Source: an uncultured Erysipelotrichaceae bacterium
GTDB lineage: Bacteria; Bacillota_I; Bacilli_A; Erysipelotrichales; Erysipelotrichaceae
Assembly (NCBI GenBank): GCA_903789495.1
Contig: CAIFEQ010000005.1
Span: 34,329 to 98,328, forward strand
DNA: 64,000 nucleotides
Reading direction: 5' to 3'
This document shows positions 1 to 8,814 of the stretch, piece by piece; within the stretch, counting starts at the first letter, position 1; every line of letters begins with the position of its first letter. Made by a program: the position numbers and the translations under genes. The notes below the pieces were generated by a model, which did no database searches, was not told the DNA's origin, and saw only the letters and a list, made by a program, of their open reading frames with translations.

Positions 1-432
1 GTCCAGGTCATCCTCCATGATCTGGGTGACCTTGGCCAGACGCACTTCGGTATACCGCATGGCCGCGGCCGGATCATCATCGATCGAACCGTTGTTGCCA
101 TGCATGTCAATCAGCGGCAGCCGGACCTTCCAGTCCTGTGACATCCGGACCATGGCGTCATACACCGACGTATCGCCATGCGGATGGTAGTTGCCGATGA
201 CCAGACCGACTGTCTTGGCGCTCTTGCGGTAGGGGTGGTCCCAGGTATTGCCGTCATGGTACATGGCGTAGAGAATCCGTCTCTGCACCGGCTTCAGCCC
301 GTCCCGGGCATCCGGCAGCGCCCGTTCCTGAATGATGTATTTGGCATAGCGGGAAAAGCGGTCGCCCATGACATCTTCCAGCAGAGCGGGAATATAGGTT
401 GTCTGATCCTGTTCTTCTTTTTTCTTAGCCAT
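1..432 (-). CDS. parC: DNA topoisomerase IV subunit A, N-terminal part (cut by window edge)
   Basis: This is the first 144 residues of a type IIA topoisomerase A subunit, which cuts and rejoins DNA to unlink daughter chromosomes. The winged-helix breakage domain is visible: an [15 protein letters not shown] motif near residues 38-52, the quinolone-pocket segment [14 protein letters not shown] at about 81-94, and the catalytic tyrosine Tyr127 in MRYTEVRL. The start codon lies inside the end of parE, with an 8-nt overlap (ATGGCTAA), so the two subunits are probably translationally coupled. The residue corresponding to the usual resistance serine is Thr88. I call it ParC and not GyrA because of the coupling to parE and the lack of dnaA/recF neighbours. 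The remainder lies outside the window. Confidence 0.9.
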   Translation of the reverse strand, partial: MAKKKEEQDQTTYIPALLEDVMGDRFSRYAKYIIQERALPDARDGLKPVQRRILYAMYHDGNTWDHPYRKSAKTVGLVIGNYHPHGDTSVYDAMVRMSQDWKVRLPLIDMHGNNGSIDDDPAAAMRYTEVRLAKVTQIMEDDLD

Positions 433-2362
433 GGGTTTCTTCCACCTTGAAGTCGTCCTCTAACGTGAAGGAGATGTTCTCCTCAATCCAGCGCCGGCGC
501 CGGTCCACCTTGCTGCCCATCAGCACCGACACCCGCCGGTCGGCCAGGACATCATCCTGGATCCCGACCTGGATCAGGGTGCGGCTTGCCGGGTCCATCG
601 TCGTCTCCCAGAGCTGGGTCGCATTCATCTCGCCCAGGCCCTTATAGCGCTGAATTTCAATCTTTCCGCCCCAGTCCTTCCGCAGGCTGTCGAGCTGTTC
701 ATCGGTATAGCAGTACTGTGTCTGCTTTCCCTTGGTCACCTTGTAGAGCGGCGGATTGGCAATATACACCATGCCATGCTCGATCAGCGGCCGCATGTAG
801 CGGTAGAAGAAGGTGAGCAGCAGGATCTGAATATGCGAACCGTCATCATCCGCATCGGTCATGATGATGATCTTGCTGTAGTTGCTTTCCCGGTAGTCGA
901 AGTCCGCCCCGACCCCGGCATCGATCGCATGGATCAGCGTGTTCAGTTCCAGATTCTTCTCAATCTCGCCCAGGGTGCATTTCTCGGTATTCAGCACCTT
1001 GCCCCGCAGCGGCAGGATCGCCTGGTAGCGGCTGTCCCGGCCCTGCTTGGCCGAACCGCCTGCCGAGTCACCCTCAACCAGGAAGAGCTCCCGCTTCGAG
1101 GCATCTTTGCTCTGGGCAGGGGCCAGCTTGCCGGAGAGCAGCTTCTCGCTCTTGCCGGCCTTGCGCCCCCTGCGCACATCCTCGCGCGCCTTGCGGGCCG
1201 CTTCCCGGGCCTGGGCCGCCTTCATCATCTTGCGGACCAGGCTGTCGCTCTGTTCCTTGTTTTCCTCCAGCCAGTAGGAAAGCCGTTCGCTGACCACCGC
1301 ATCCACGGCACTCTTGGCCTGCGGGGTGCCCAGCCGGCCCTTGGTCTGTCCCTCAAACTGCAGGATCTCCTCCGGTACGGAAATGGCCAGCACCGTGGTC
1401 AGCCCTTCCCGGACGTCGGAGCCTTCCAGGTTCTTGTCCTTTTCCTTGAGCAGCCCGTGCCGGCGGGCATAGTCATTGACCGCCTTGGTGAAGGCCGTCT
1501 TGAAGCCGACCTCATGCGTGCCCCCGTCCGCCGTACGCACCATATTGACGAAACTGCAGGTATTCTCCTGATAGTCATCCGTAAACGTAAAGGCACAGGC
1601 GACCTGGATATCCTGTGAGGAGCCGGTGAACTTCACCGGCTTCATGATCTGCGTGCGGTCCTCCGTCAGGTAGGACAGATAGGCCATCAGCCCGTCCTCA
1701 TAGCAGTACTTCTCGCTGACCGTCTTCCTGCCCCGCTTGTCCGTCACGGTCACTTCCAGACCGGAGAGCAGGAAGGCCTTCTCCTGGGCCTTCTCACAGA
1801 CCGTTTCATATTTGAATTCCGTGGTGGTGAAGATCGTCGGATCCGGTTTGAAGCGTACCGTCGAACCGGTGCGGTTCGTCGGGCCCAGATCTTCCAGCTT
1901 GCCGATCTTCTGATCGCCATGCTCAAAGCGCATGCGCACCAGCCGGCCGTCATGCGCCGACTCCACGACCAGCCACTCGCTCAGGGCATTGACCACCGAA
2001 GCGCCCACGCCATGCAGGCCGCCCGCTGTCTTGTAGCCGCCGGTCGATGAAAACTTGCCGCCGGCATGCAGCACCGTGAAGATGACCTGCAGCGTATTCA
2101 CACCCGACTCATGCATGCCATAGGGCATGCCCCGCCCTTCATCGCTGACGGTGCAGGAACCGTCCGCCTCCAGGGTGATGGAGATCTTCTTGCCATAGCC
2201 GTTAAGAGCCTCATCGACAGAATTATCCACGATCTCCCAGATCAGATGATGCAGGCCGGAACTGCCGGTCGAACCGATATACATGCCCGGCCGTTTGCGG
2301 ACCGACTCCAGTCCTTTCAGGATCGTGATGGAATTCTCTTCGTATGCCTCTTTCTGCGCCAT
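425..2362 (-). CDS. parE: DNA topoisomerase IV subunit B
   Basis: This is the ATPase subunit of topoisomerase IV, partner of ParC. The protein is 645 residues, normal for the family. The GHKL ATP-binding site is complete: [10 protein letters not shown] near residues 42-51, DEGRGMP near 74-80, and [15 protein letters not shown] near 114-128. The TOPRIM domain has [14 protein letters not shown] and the DADDDGSHI metal-binding motif. [12 protein letters not shown] after the TOPRIM glutamate is closer to ParE than to GyrB. The start has a good ribosome-binding site (GAGGAGG, 6 nt upstream), and a TATAAT box lies about 25 nt before it on the minus strand. It overlaps parC by 8 nt. Confidence 0.92.
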   Translation of the reverse strand: MAQKEAYEENSITILKGLESVRKRPGMYIGSTGSSGLHHLIWEIVDNSVDEALNGYGKKISITLEADGSCTVSDEGRGMPYGMHESGVNTLQVIFTVLHAGGKFSSTGGYKTAGGLHGVGASVVNALSEWLVVESAHDGRLVRMRFEHGDQKIGKLEDLGPTNRTGSTVRFKPDPTIFTTTEFKYETVCEKAQEKAFLLSGLEVTVTDKRGRKTVSEKYCYEDGLMAYLSYLTEDRTQIMKPVKFTGSSQDIQVACAFTFTDDYQENTCSFVNMVRTADGGTHEVGFKTAFTKAVNDYARRHGLLKEKDKNLEGSDVREGLTTVLAISVPEEILQFEGQTKGRLGTPQAKSAVDAVVSERLSYWLEENKEQSDSLVRKMMKAAQAREAARKAREDVRRGRKAGKSEKLLSGKLAPAQSKDASKRELFLVEGDSAGGSAKQGRDSRYQAILPLRGKVLNTEKCTLGEIEKNLELNTLIHAIDAGVGADFDYRESNYSKIIIMTDADDDGSHIQILLLTFFYRYMRPLIEHGMVYIANPPLYKVTKGKQTQYCYTDEQLDSLRKDWGGKIEIQRYKGLGEMNATQLWETTMDPASRTLIQVGIQDDVLADRRVSVLMGSKVDRRRRWIEENISFTLEDDFKVEETHG

Positions 2363-2452
2363 GAATGCCTCCTCAACAGTCCCATATTATAACAAATGAT
2401 CTGCCTGTTTCCTTACGCTGTCCCGCACAGATTCCCCGCTGCCGCTGTCTGT

Positions 2453-2481
2453 TTGGCGAAAAGGCAATTCGGGCCTATAAT
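2453..2481 (+). promoter_or_regulatory. Probable sigma-A promoter of the PPK2 gene
   Basis: A TTGGCG -35-like hexamer is followed after 17 bases by a perfect TATAAT box at 2476-2481. It lies 30 nt before the PPK2 start codon, leaving room for the GGAGG ribosome-binding site at about 2499-2503. Confidence 0.6.
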
Positions 2482-2511
2482 CCGTCTGTAGTGTTCTGGA
2501 GGTAAATTTGC

Positions 2512-3393
2512 ATGAATCTGGATTCTTACCGCTATGACGGCAGCCGCCGGTTCCGCATCGCATCCGTTTCCACGGACGAGACTTCTCAGGCCGAGTCCAA
2601 GGAGCAGGCCGAAGAAGTCCTGAAGGAAAACGACAAGGCCCTGGATGAGCTGCAGCAGAAACTCTATGCTGAAAAGAAAGAAGGCCTGATCATTCTCTTC
2701 CAGGCCATGGATGCGGCAGGCAAGGACGGCACAATCGCCCATGTCCTGAACTGTCTGTCGCCGCATGGCGTCTATGAAGCCGCCTTCAAGGCCCCGACTT
2801 CCATTGAATTAAGCCATGACTATCTCTGGCGCATCAGTGCCCGGGTGCCGGCCAAGGGCGAGATTGCCATCTTCAACCGCTCGCAGTATGAGGATGTGCT
2901 GATCGGCCGGGTGCGGAAGCTCTATGAGGGGCAGGCCCATGCCGACCGGATTGATCTGGACAAGGTCATCGAGCACCGCTATGAGGACATCTGCGGCTTT
3001 GAGGAATACCTCTACCGCAACAGCGTGCGTACCGTGAAGATCTTCCTCCATGTCTCGAAGGAAGAACAGGCACAGCGCTTTCTGGACCGCATCAAGGAGC
3101 CGGAGAAAAACTGGAAGTTCTCGGCCGGGGATGTGGAGGAACGGCAGTACTGGGATGCCTATATGGATGCCTTCCAGGATGCCATCAACGCCACCGCCAC
3201 CGAGCACTGTCCGTGGTATGTCGTCCCGGCCGACCATAAGTGGTACATGCGCTACGTCGTTTCCGAGATCATCCTGCATACCCTGCAGGAGATGAACCCG
3301 CAGTATCCCACCGTCACCAAAGACCGGATGAAGCAGTTCAGCGATCTGAAGGAGCAGCTGGAAGCGGAAATAAAGGACAGAAAGAAAAAGTAA
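2512..3393 (+). CDS. Polyphosphate kinase 2 family (polyP:nucleotide phosphotransferase)
   Basis: PPK2 enzymes move phosphate between polyphosphate and nucleotides (AMP, ADP or their guanosine equivalents) in the cytosol. The 293-residue protein has a single PPK2 domain: a Walker A-like FQAMDAAGKDGTI near residues 63-75 and a Walker B-like region IFNRSQYEDVLIGRV near 120-134, followed by the charged lid region. Class III enzymes, which can phosphorylate both AMP and ADP, typically have one such domain, but substrate cannot be fixed from sequence alone. It has its own promoter and a GGAGG ribosome-binding site. plsY follows 39 nt later and has its own -10-like box. A second polyphosphate gene set (VTC operon) lies 18 kb away. 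Confidence 0.9.
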   Translation: MNLDSYRYDGSRRFRIASVSTDETSQAESKEQAEEVLKENDKALDELQQKLYAEKKEGLIILFQAMDAAGKDGTIAHVLNCLSPHGVYEAAFKAPTSIELSHDYLWRISARVPAKGEIAIFNRSQYEDVLIGRVRKLYEGQAHADRIDLDKVIEHRYEDICGFEEYLYRNSVRTVKIFLHVSKEEQAQRFLDRIKEPEKNWKFSAGDVEERQYWDAYMDAFQDAINATATEHCPWYVVPADHKWYMRYVVSEIILHTLQEMNPQYPTVTKDRMKQFSDLKEQLEAEIKDRKKK

Positions 3394-3432
3394 GAGCGTG
3401 CTAGAATACGGGTGAACAGGGAGGAAGCGTAC

Positions 3433-4050
3433 ATGCTGAAGAATGTTCTGGTCTGTATCATTGCCTATCTGCTGGGTTCCATCCCCTGGGCGCTGGTCAT
3501 TGGCAAGGTATTCTACGGCAAGGATATCCGTACGGAAGGCAGCGGAAATCTGGGCGCTTCCAATGCCGGCCGGGTGCTGGGCAAGAAAGCAGCCATCTCG
3601 GTCACCCTGCTGGACGCCTTCAAGGTCGTGCTGGCCATGGCCATTGCCAGGGCCATCGCGCCGCAGATGATCATCTATGCCGGCTTATGCACCTGCATCG
3701 GGCACTGCTTCCCGGTCTTCGCCCAGTTTCATGGCGGCAAGGCGGTTGCCAGCAGCTATGGCCTGCTCTTGGGCATCTGTCTGTTTCTGAACGGACACTG
3801 GTTCTGGGGCTTCCTGTTTCCGATTCTCTGCTTCTTTGCCATCCTGTATCTCTGCCAGATGGTGTCGGTTTCCAGCCTCAGCTCGCTGCTGATCGAAGTG
3901 ATCACCAGCTTCATCCTGAAACAGGATCTGTCCATCTCCGTCTCCCTGCTGCTGTTATGGCTGTTTGTGGTCTACCGGCACCGGGGCAACCTGGAACGGA
4001 TCAGGAACGGTACCGAACGAAAGGTCACCTGGATCGGACGCAAAAAATGA
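3433..4050 (+). CDS. plsY: Glycerol-3-phosphate acyltransferase PlsY
   Basis: PlsY is an integral membrane enzyme that transfers an acyl group from acyl-phosphate to glycerol-3-phosphate, the first step of phospholipid synthesis. The 205-residue protein has several hydrophobic segments and the three family motifs: YLLGSIPWALVIGK near the N terminus, GSGNLGASNAGRVLG near residues 37-51, and HCFPVFAQFHGGKAVASSYG near 95-114. I chose the start at 3433 because an AGGGAGG ribosome-binding site lies 7 nt upstream; the longer reading frame has none. A TAGAAT -10-like box is at 3402-3407. A strong hairpin terminator follows directly. Confidence 0.93.
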   Translation: MLKNVLVCIIAYLLGSIPWALVIGKVFYGKDIRTEGSGNLGASNAGRVLGKKAAISVTLLDAFKVVLAMAIARAIAPQMIIYAGLCTCIGHCFPVFAQFHGGKAVASSYGLLLGICLFLNGHWFWGFLFPILCFFAILYLCQMVSVSSLSSLLIEVITSFILKQDLSISVSLLLLWLFVVYRHRGNLERIRNGTERKVTWIGRKK

Positions 4051-4075
4051 TTTCCGGCGCAGGAAATCATTTTTT
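4042..4075. terminator. Bidirectional intrinsic terminator after plsY
   Basis: A perfect 14-bp stem (AAAAAATGATTTCC at 4042-4055, pairing with 4062-4075) encloses a 6-nt loop. A-run and T-run flank the stem, so it can serve plsY on the plus strand and the carboxyltransferase operon converging from the right. Confidence 0.85.
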
Positions 4076-4138
4076 ATAGACTGCAGCAGCATTCTTTATG
4101 CCCGGGGCAGAGAGATTTGTCCTGCCAGCATGTTTTTC

Positions 4139-5686
4139 CTACAGCGGCATATTGCCGTGTTTTTTCGGCAGCCGGTTCACCCGCTTGCCCTGCAGGCTTT
4201 CGAAGGCATTGATCACGTATTTCCGCGTCTGGGACGGCAGGATCACATCATCCACATATCCTCTGGCGGCAGAAACGTACGGATTCATCATCGCTTCGTC
4301 ATATTCCCGGATCTTCTCCTGCCGCCTGGCTGCCGGGTCTTCCGCTGCCCTGATCTCTTTGGAGAAAATAATGTTGGCAGCGCCTTCCGCACCCATGACC
4401 GCGATTTCGGAACCCGGCCAGGCATAAACCGCATCTGCCCCCAAGGAGCGGGCACACATCCCGATATAGGCCCCGCCATACGCCTTGCGCAGAATCACGG
4501 TGACCATGGGTACGGTGGCTTCGCTGTAGGCATACAGCATCTTGGCCCCATGCCGGATGATGCCGCCGTATTCCTGGTCTTTGCCGGGCAGGAAACCCGG
4601 TACATCGACCAGCGTCAGCAGAGGGATGTTGAACGCGTCGCAGGTCCGGATAAACCGGGCGGCCTTGTCACTGGCATTGATGTCCAGGCAGCCTGCCATG
4701 AAGCTGGGCTGGCTGGCAATCACACCGACCGATTTTCCGTTCATGCGGATCAGGGCCGTGATGATGTTCCTGGCATAGTCCTGCTGGACTTCCAGATACT
4801 GCCCGCTGTCTGCCAGAGCCTGTACGACTTCTTTCATGTCATAGGCCCTGGCGGGATTCTCCGGCACCAGCTCATTCAGTTTCTCATCTTCCCGGTTCGG
4901 GTCATCTGAACAGGCACAGACCGGCGGCAGTTCATTATTGTTTGAGGGCAGATAGCTGAGCAGTTCCCGGATCTTCGCCAGACATTCGTCTTCACTGACA
5001 CAGGAGAAATGAGCACAGCCGGACGTCTTGTTATGCACAGCGGCACCGCCCAGTGCCTCAGCCGTGATTTCTTCACCGGTGACCGCCTTGATGACAGCCG
5101 GGCCGGTAATATACATCTGCCCGGTTCCCTGCACCATGAAGACAAAGTCGGTCAGGGCAGGAGAATACACCGCACCGCCGGCACAGGGTCCCATGATTAC
5201 ACTGATCTGAGGAATCACGCCGGAGGCGATGGTATTGTTATGGAAAATCCTGCCGAAGCCATTGAGGGCATCCACACCCTCCTGAATCCGGGCACCGCCG
5301 GAGTCATTGATGGAAATCATCGGTGCTCCCACCTTCAGCGCAGCTTCCTGACACTGACAGATCTTCTCGGCATGCATTTCTCCCAGCGTACCGCCCATGA
5401 CCGTGAAATCCCGGGAAGAGACGAAGACCAGTCTCCCATCGATCGTTCCGTGTCCGGTTACGACGCCGTCGCCAGGCACTTTTTTCCTGTCCATGCCAAA
5501 GCTGGTGCAGCGGTGCTGAATGAAGAGACCGGTTTCCACAAAGGAACCCGGATCCAGCAGCTTTTCGATTCTTTCCCGGGCGGTCAGCTTGCCCCTGGCG
5601 TGCTGCCTGTCTATGGCCTGCTGCCCACCGCCTGCCAGCAGCGTTTCCCGACGCTGCCGCAGATCTTCCTCTGCCGCCCGGCTCAT
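4139..5686 (-). CDS. Acyl-CoA carboxyltransferase (PccB/MmdA family)
   Basis: The family moves CO2 between biotin and acyl-CoA; members are the beta subunits of acetyl/propionyl-CoA carboxylases or the alpha subunits of Na+-pumping methylmalonyl- or glutaconyl-CoA decarboxylases. The 515-residue protein has both crotonase-like halves: N-terminal ARGKLTARERIEKLLD near residues 30-45, the oxyanion-hole motif NDSGGARIQEGVDAL near 122-136, and the C-terminal RKAYGGAYIGM near 395-405. The gene overlaps fabD by 4 nt (ATGA), so both are made from one mRNA. No biotin carboxylase or BCCP gene is in the window. Coupling to FabD favours making malonyl-CoA (or a substituted malonyl-CoA) for acyl transfer to ACP, but a decarboxylase role is not excluded. 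Confidence 0.85.
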   Translation of the reverse strand: MSRAAEEDLRQRRETLLAGGGQQAIDRQHARGKLTARERIEKLLDPGSFVETGLFIQHRCTSFGMDRKKVPGDGVVTGHGTIDGRLVFVSSRDFTVMGGTLGEMHAEKICQCQEAALKVGAPMISINDSGGARIQEGVDALNGFGRIFHNNTIASGVIPQISVIMGPCAGGAVYSPALTDFVFMVQGTGQMYITGPAVIKAVTGEEITAEALGGAAVHNKTSGCAHFSCVSEDECLAKIRELLSYLPSNNNELPPVCACSDDPNREDEKLNELVPENPARAYDMKEVVQALADSGQYLEVQQDYARNIITALIRMNGKSVGVIASQPSFMAGCLDINASDKAARFIRTCDAFNIPLLTLVDVPGFLPGKDQEYGGIIRHGAKMLYAYSEATVPMVTVILRKAYGGAYIGMCARSLGADAVYAWPGSEIAVMGAEGAANIIFSKEIRAAEDPAARRQEKIREYDEAMMNPYVSAARGYVDDVILPSQTRKYVINAFESLQGKRVNRLPKKHGNMPL

Positions 5687-6603
5687 AAGGCCTCCAGATC
5701 GGCCAGTGTGCCAAGCGTGATGGTTCTGGCTTGGGGCAGGGTTCTTCTGATCAGTTTGGTCAGCACATTGCCCGGTCCGATCTCAACAAACGTATCGATG
5801 CCCTGCTCCTGCATCTTCTGCAGGGTACGGATCCACTGTACGCTGTGGCACAGCTGATGCATCAGCTCGGCGCGGATGGCATCCGGATCATCCTTCAGCA
5901 GAGAGGCATCCGTATTGGCTATTACCGGAATTCTGGCGGCCTGCACCGGTGTCTTCTGAATTTCCTCATTCAGTCCCTCCTGGGCATCGGCCATCAGCGG
6001 CGAATGAAAGGCCCCGGCCACCTGCAGGGGAACGGTGAACTTTGCGCCTGCCTCGTTCATGGCATCAGCGGCAGCGTCTACTTTTGCGGTTTCCCCGCTG
6101 ATGATGATCTGGCCGGGGCAGTTATAATTGGCCACCGTGACACCATAGCGGCTGGCGATTGCTTCGACTTTTTCCGTTGTCAGCCCGATGACGGCTGCCA
6201 TCGTGCCCGGATGGGCATCCGCCGCCTTCTGCATCAGTTCGCCTCTGCGCCGGGCAAGTTTTACCGCATCTTCAAAGCGCAGTGAACCAGCTGCGGTCAG
6301 TGCCGTGTACTCGCCAAGGCTGTGACCGGCCAGCAGAGCCGGTTCTGAAAGAGCATCCGGCCGCAGTTCCTTCAATGCCGCCAGTACTGCGATGCTTGCC
6401 GTCAGCAAGGCGGGCTGGGCATTATCCGTCCGATTCAGCGTCTCCTGTTCGCCCGCAAAGATCAGTCCGCTCAGGGAAAATCCCAGCGCTGCGTCTGCCC
6501 GTTCAAACACTTCCCTGGCTTTCGGCGAATGGTCATACAGATCTTTCCCCATTCCGATCGCCTGCGAGCCCTGGCCAGGAAAAACAAATGCTGTCCTGCT
6601 CAT
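5683..6603 (-). CDS. fabD: Malonyl-CoA:ACP S-malonyltransferase
   Basis: FabD loads malonyl groups from CoA onto acyl carrier protein. The 306-residue protein shows the family start FVFPGQGSQAIGMG near residues 6-19, the nucleophile motif GHSLGEY near 93-99, and the catalytic histidine in AGAFHSPLM near 197-205. It is translationally coupled to the downstream carboxyltransferase by an ATGA overlap. The usual FabH, FabF, FabG and FabZ neighbours are missing here. This may be the only housekeeping FabD, or one dedicated to the cluster around 4.1-12 kb. The 125 bp up to acpS hold no obvious gene. Confidence 0.93.
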   Translation of the reverse strand: MSRTAFVFPGQGSQAIGMGKDLYDHSPKAREVFERADAALGFSLSGLIFAGEQETLNRTDNAQPALLTASIAVLAALKELRPDALSEPALLAGHSLGEYTALTAAGSLRFEDAVKLARRRGELMQKAADAHPGTMAAVIGLTTEKVEAIASRYGVTVANYNCPGQIIISGETAKVDAAADAMNEAGAKFTVPLQVAGAFHSPLMADAQEGLNEEIQKTPVQAARIPVIANTDASLLKDDPDAIRAELMHQLCHSVQWIRTLQKMQEQGIDTFVEIGPGNVLTKLIRRTLPQARTITLGTLADLEAL

Positions 6604-6728
6604 GATTCACACTTCCTTTATCTTTTCCAAAATGCAATGCTGAAGCTCTGGCTTTACGCTAGCACACACAGAAAAAGCATCTTAAGAACAGATTTCCGGT
6701 TTTTGTATGATAATGTGCAGAACAAAAA

Positions 6729-7112
6729 TCATTCCCGCCGCTCGGCTATGACAAAGGCAAAGGCATAATCCTGCTCATGTGAGATGGAAAGATGCAGATC
6801 GGTGATTCCTGCTTCATCCAGCAGTTTCTGCAGCTCTGCACCGATGACGATATGGGGACTGCCGTCTTTGGCATGTTTTGTTTCCACAATGCGGAAGTCA
6901 AAGATTTTTTCCTTCGTATGGGAGGCGACCGCCTTGAACACGGCTTCCTTGACCGCAAAGACAGAAGCGTAATATTCCGCTTTGCTGTTCGCTGCTGAAG
7001 CCTCCTTCCGTTCTCCCTCACTGAAGGTATTCTCTTCAAAAGCATCTGCCGTTTCCAGAATATGACTCATTTCCGGTATGTACACCAGATCTATGCCGAT
7101 CCCGATGATCAT
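6729..7112 (-). CDS. acpS: Holo-ACP synthase (phosphopantetheinyl transferase)
   Basis: AcpS attaches 4'-phosphopantetheine from CoA to the serine of acyl carrier proteins. The 127-residue length is typical. Key motifs are GIGIDLVYIPEM at residues 3-14, with the Mg-binding aspartate, and VFAVKEAVFKAV near 52-63, with the catalytic glutamate and lysine. The start codon overlaps the end of the alpha/beta hydrolase gene by 4 nt. An ACP-like gene that could be its substrate starts 1.7 kb away in the other direction. Confidence 0.93.
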   Translation of the reverse strand: MIIGIGIDLVYIPEMSHILETADAFEENTFSEGERKEASAANSKAEYYASVFAVKEAVFKAVASHTKEKIFDFRIVETKHAKDGSPHIVIGAELQKLLDEAGITDLHLSISHEQDYAFAFVIAERRE

Positions 7113-7960
7113 TTTCCGGCCCTCCCTTCCTGAGTGCGGAACAGATCCCGCACCGCCCTGGCAAATTCTGCCGGCTGGTCATATGCGCCATGATGAGAAC
7201 CTGGCAGAATGACCAGAGGCAGAGCAGTTCTTCTGGCAAGTTCCTGCGTCATTTTTCCCGTTATGAGCGCCGAACTGTTTTCTCCGATTCCGATCCAGGC
7301 ATCAGCCAGGCCGGCCAGCTTTTCATAGTGCGGATGACTGTGCAGCAGAGGAATCAGTTCCCGGGACAGAAAGACCCGGTAATTTTTCATCAGATGCGCG
7401 ATTTCCTCTGCCGTTGCCGGGAAAGCATCTTTTTCCCGCGGGCCCAGAATCTCCAGAACGGAAAGAGCTGCCTGATAGAAATGATGCAGAGACAGGCTGC
7501 GCAGAACGGACTGCATCAGCCGGTTAAAGACTGTATCCTCGGCAGCCAGATCCGGCAGAAACGGCTCATACAGCAGGCAGCCCTGCACAAGAGCCGGCTT
7601 CGTTTCCAGATACCGCATGACCGGGTCGCAGCCCGCTGAATGGGCCACGATCCGGCAGGGTCCGATGCGTTCTGTCAGGATGTGTATATCCTCCTGCTGC
7701 ATCTTCAGCGACCTGCCTTCAGATACCCGGTTGCGCCCATATCCCCGGCGGTCGAAGGTGACCACCTGATACCACTGCGAAAGAACCTGAGCGGTCCGGG
7801 AGAAATAATCCGCGTCCACACAGGCCCCGTGCACCAGCAGGACGGTCTGTCCTGCCTCACCATAGGTGCGGCAGCAAAGCGTCCCGCTGTGTACGGGACA
7901 GTACCACTGCCGATAAGATTCATTTGTCTGGTTCATTTTTTCATGATAGATATCATGCAT
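7109..7960 (-). CDS. Alpha/beta-hydrolase fold protein
   Basis: This is a serine hydrolase-like protein, possibly an esterase, lactonase or thioesterase. Visible features are the oxyanion segment VLLVHGACVDADYF near residues 40-53, the nucleophile elbow AHSAGC near 107-112 (AxSxG instead of GxSxG), and the C-terminal histidine motif PGSHHGAYDQPAEF near 255-268. There is no signal peptide. It overlaps acpS by 4 nt, so it may take part in releasing or editing acyl-ACP or acyl-CoA products. The start is uncertain: the first ATG (7960) and ATG 7936 both lack a clear ribosome-binding site, and a 16-bp palindrome covers codons 2-7 of the longer form, which favours 7936. Confidence 0.7.
   Translation of the reverse strand: MHDIYHEKMNQTNESYRQWYCPVHSGTLCCRTYGEAGQTVLLVHGACVDADYFSRTAQVLSQWYQVVTFDRRGYGRNRVSEGRSLKMQQEDIHILTERIGPCRIVAHSAGCDPVMRYLETKPALVQGCLLYEPFLPDLAAEDTVFNRLMQSVLRSLSLHHFYQAALSVLEILGPREKDAFPATAEEIAHLMKNYRVFLSRELIPLLHSHPHYEKLAGLADAWIGIGENSSALITGKMTQELARRTALPLVILPGSHHGAYDQPAEFARAVRDLFRTQEGRAGK
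7942..7957. promoter_or_regulatory. 16-bp palindrome at the start of the hydrolase gene
   Basis: CATGATA-GA-TATCATG is a perfect 7-bp inverted repeat with a 2-bp centre, placed exactly at the 5' end of the hydrolase gene. A second perfect palindrome, CTGCTGATCAGCAG, is at 8000-8013. Either could be a site for the TetR protein encoded just upstream. This is inference from symmetry only. Confidence 0.35.
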
Positions 7961-8040
7961 GCGTGAATCCCGGCAGCGGCCGGCCTGAAAGCAGAAATCC
8001 TGCTGATCAGCAGAATGACGGCATGGTCCTGCCGGTATTC

Positions 8041-8622
8041 TTATTTGTTGAACACCACGGGATACAGCGCATCGCTGAAGGTATGCACAATGGCATCAAA
8101 CTCCTGCTGCGATTCCCGGAACCCCCTCTTCACCCAGGCCTGGATCAGGCCGAATTCCAGTCCGCCCAGACCGGCCGCCACATATTCTTCCGGCAGGTTC
8201 AGATATTCACTGACAGAACTGAGATGCCAGCATTCCCGGATGGTCTGGTAAAGACGCTGTTCAAAAGTCGGATCTCCGTTTTCGCTCATCAGCAGGGTCA
8301 GTTCCTTTCCATGGTCAGCCAGATATTTCGAGATAACGTCGGAATGCGGGACATTCCCCTCTTTCAGACCGTTCTTCCGGATCCAGTCCGGCGTTGTCTT
8401 CAGCTCGATCCGGCGGACGTTCTCCAGCAGATCGTCCTCGATTTTTCCGACCAGGTCTTCCTTGCTCAGGTAGTGGTAATAGAAAGTCGTTCTTCCGATT
8501 CCTGCCTTCTGACAGATATCCATCACATTGAAATGATCATAGCCGCGTTTTTCGAGCAGTTCAAAAAAAGCTGTCCGGATGTATTTTTCCGTTTCTCTGA
8601 ATCTTTCATCATTCTTGTTCAT
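8041..8622 (-). CDS. TetR/AcrR family transcriptional regulator
   Basis: This 193-residue protein has an N-terminal TetR DNA-binding domain: RETEKYIRTAFFELLEKRGYDHFNVMDICQKAGIGRTTFYYHYLSKEDL in outline near residues 8-56, with the GIGRTTFYYHY recognition helix. The all-helical C-terminal part is variable, as is normal for the ligand domain. I chose the start at 8622 because GGCGGAGG lies about 10 nt upstream; the longer frame has no site. It sits between the acpS/fabD arm (same strand) and the ACP/thiolase arm (divergent), so it is the obvious candidate regulator of both. Confidence 0.85.
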   Translation of the reverse strand: MNKNDERFRETEKYIRTAFFELLEKRGYDHFNVMDICQKAGIGRTTFYYHYLSKEDLVGKIEDDLLENVRRIELKTTPDWIRKNGLKEGNVPHSDVISKYLADHGKELTLLMSENGDPTFEQRLYQTIRECWHLSSVSEYLNLPEEYVAAGLGGLEFGLIQAWVKRGFRESQQEFDAIVHTFSDALYPVVFNK

Positions 8623-8814
8623 ATGGCCAGTACCTCCGCCGGCTGATTTGAACGAATTTCCTGAATCAGTACTAAAGATTGCTGTCCTGAAATTGTAATT
8701 TGTGGTTAAAGAAGAAAACGCTTGCAGCATTATCATATTTTCTTCTCATCCATTTTGCAAAAGGATCATGCGACAGCACCGGTGTCTGAATTCACAGAAA
8801 GGAGTGCCGTTTTT

